In this document: in pieces, positions 21,297 to 21,406 of the stretch
Numbering within the stretch: position 1 is the stretch's first letter
Layout: each line of letters begins with the position of its first letter
Virus record (IMG/VR): IMGVR_UViG_3300042923_000211
Coordinates: 1 to 21,406 of that record
Strand: one strand, 5' to 3'
DNA length: 21,406 bases
From: a virus
The notes under the pieces: generated by a model
What the model was told of the DNA's origin: nothing
The model's database searches: none
The model's input: the letters and a program-made list of their open reading frames with translations, nothing else
Translations under genes and position numbers: made by a program

Positions 21297-21406
21297 ATGT
21301 TTATCCTCAGCATCGTTAACCTGAGTGAACAGAATCACCAGGATTACGAACTCTCACCGCTCATTACCTCTATGGACGGTGCAAAGGATGCAATTACAAG
21401 TATTAC
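21297..21406 (+). CDS. Hypothetical protein (partial, runs off right edge)
   Basis: The first 36 codons are visible (MFILSIVNLSEQNHQDYELS...). AAAGGAG provides a ribosome site. The N-terminal strand followed by a polar loop resembles neither neighbour closely. It continues the row of single-gene units. Function unknown. Confidence 0.6.
   Translation, partial: MFILSIVNLSEQNHQDYELSPLITSMDGAKDAITSI

Overview
This window is the structural arm plus the start of a second arm of a tailed, short-tailed (podovirus-type) bacteriophage genome. The protein set points to an actinobacterial host, with Streptomyces-like or related hosts most plausible. It includes a P22-style portal of about 720 residues, a scaffold and coat pair, a gp4/gp10-like connector and hub, and no tape measure, tail tube or tail-assembly frameshift gene. 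The small, tightly packed accessory proteins also resemble actinophage families. The host genus cannot be fixed from the sequence alone. Base composition is moderate, well below that of a typical Streptomyces chromosome.

Left arm, bases 1 to about 18,400, all on the minus strand. In transcription order it holds: an XRE-type regulator (173 aa) and a 56-aa protein; the small terminase; a zinc-finger mini-protein; a fibre-like structural protein; an amidase endolysin; three tail-tip/receptor-binding paralogues, with a 48-aa acidic protein between the first and second; the large terminase; three small proteins; the portal; four small proteins, one of them an Acb2/Tad1-like candidate cyclic-nucleotide sponge; the scaffold and coat protein; a terminator; a beta-rich candidate decoration protein; connector and hub proteins; a LysM protein; a glutamine-rich internal protein; and the start of a holin-like membrane protein. 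Most junctions are one-base stop/start overlaps (TAATG), so the arm looks like one long, translationally coupled late operon.

Centre, about 18,395-18,550: back-to-back sigma-70-like promoters flank a tandem 8-bp repeat that could be an operator. The XRE protein gene is the first gene to the left, so it may control the switch.

Right arm, 18,551-21,406, plus strand: two small genes, a very strong terminator, a 566-bp gene-free but structured region, and an abundant-looking 282-aa coiled-coil protein. Single small genes follow, each with its own terminator. Two of them carry a conserved sequence block just upstream of the start.

The most unusual signal is a 9-bp word, GGCTACAGG/CCTGTAGCC. It occurs 21 times across the left arm, in three reading frames, often in protein linkers, and as both arms of the terminator behind the coat gene. 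It is absent from the right arm. It behaves like a selected DNA or RNA site rather than a coding coincidence. Other leads are the candidate anti-CBASS/anti-Thoeris protein in the head-gene cluster, the structured leader before the 282-aa gene, and the trio of receptor-binding paralogues.
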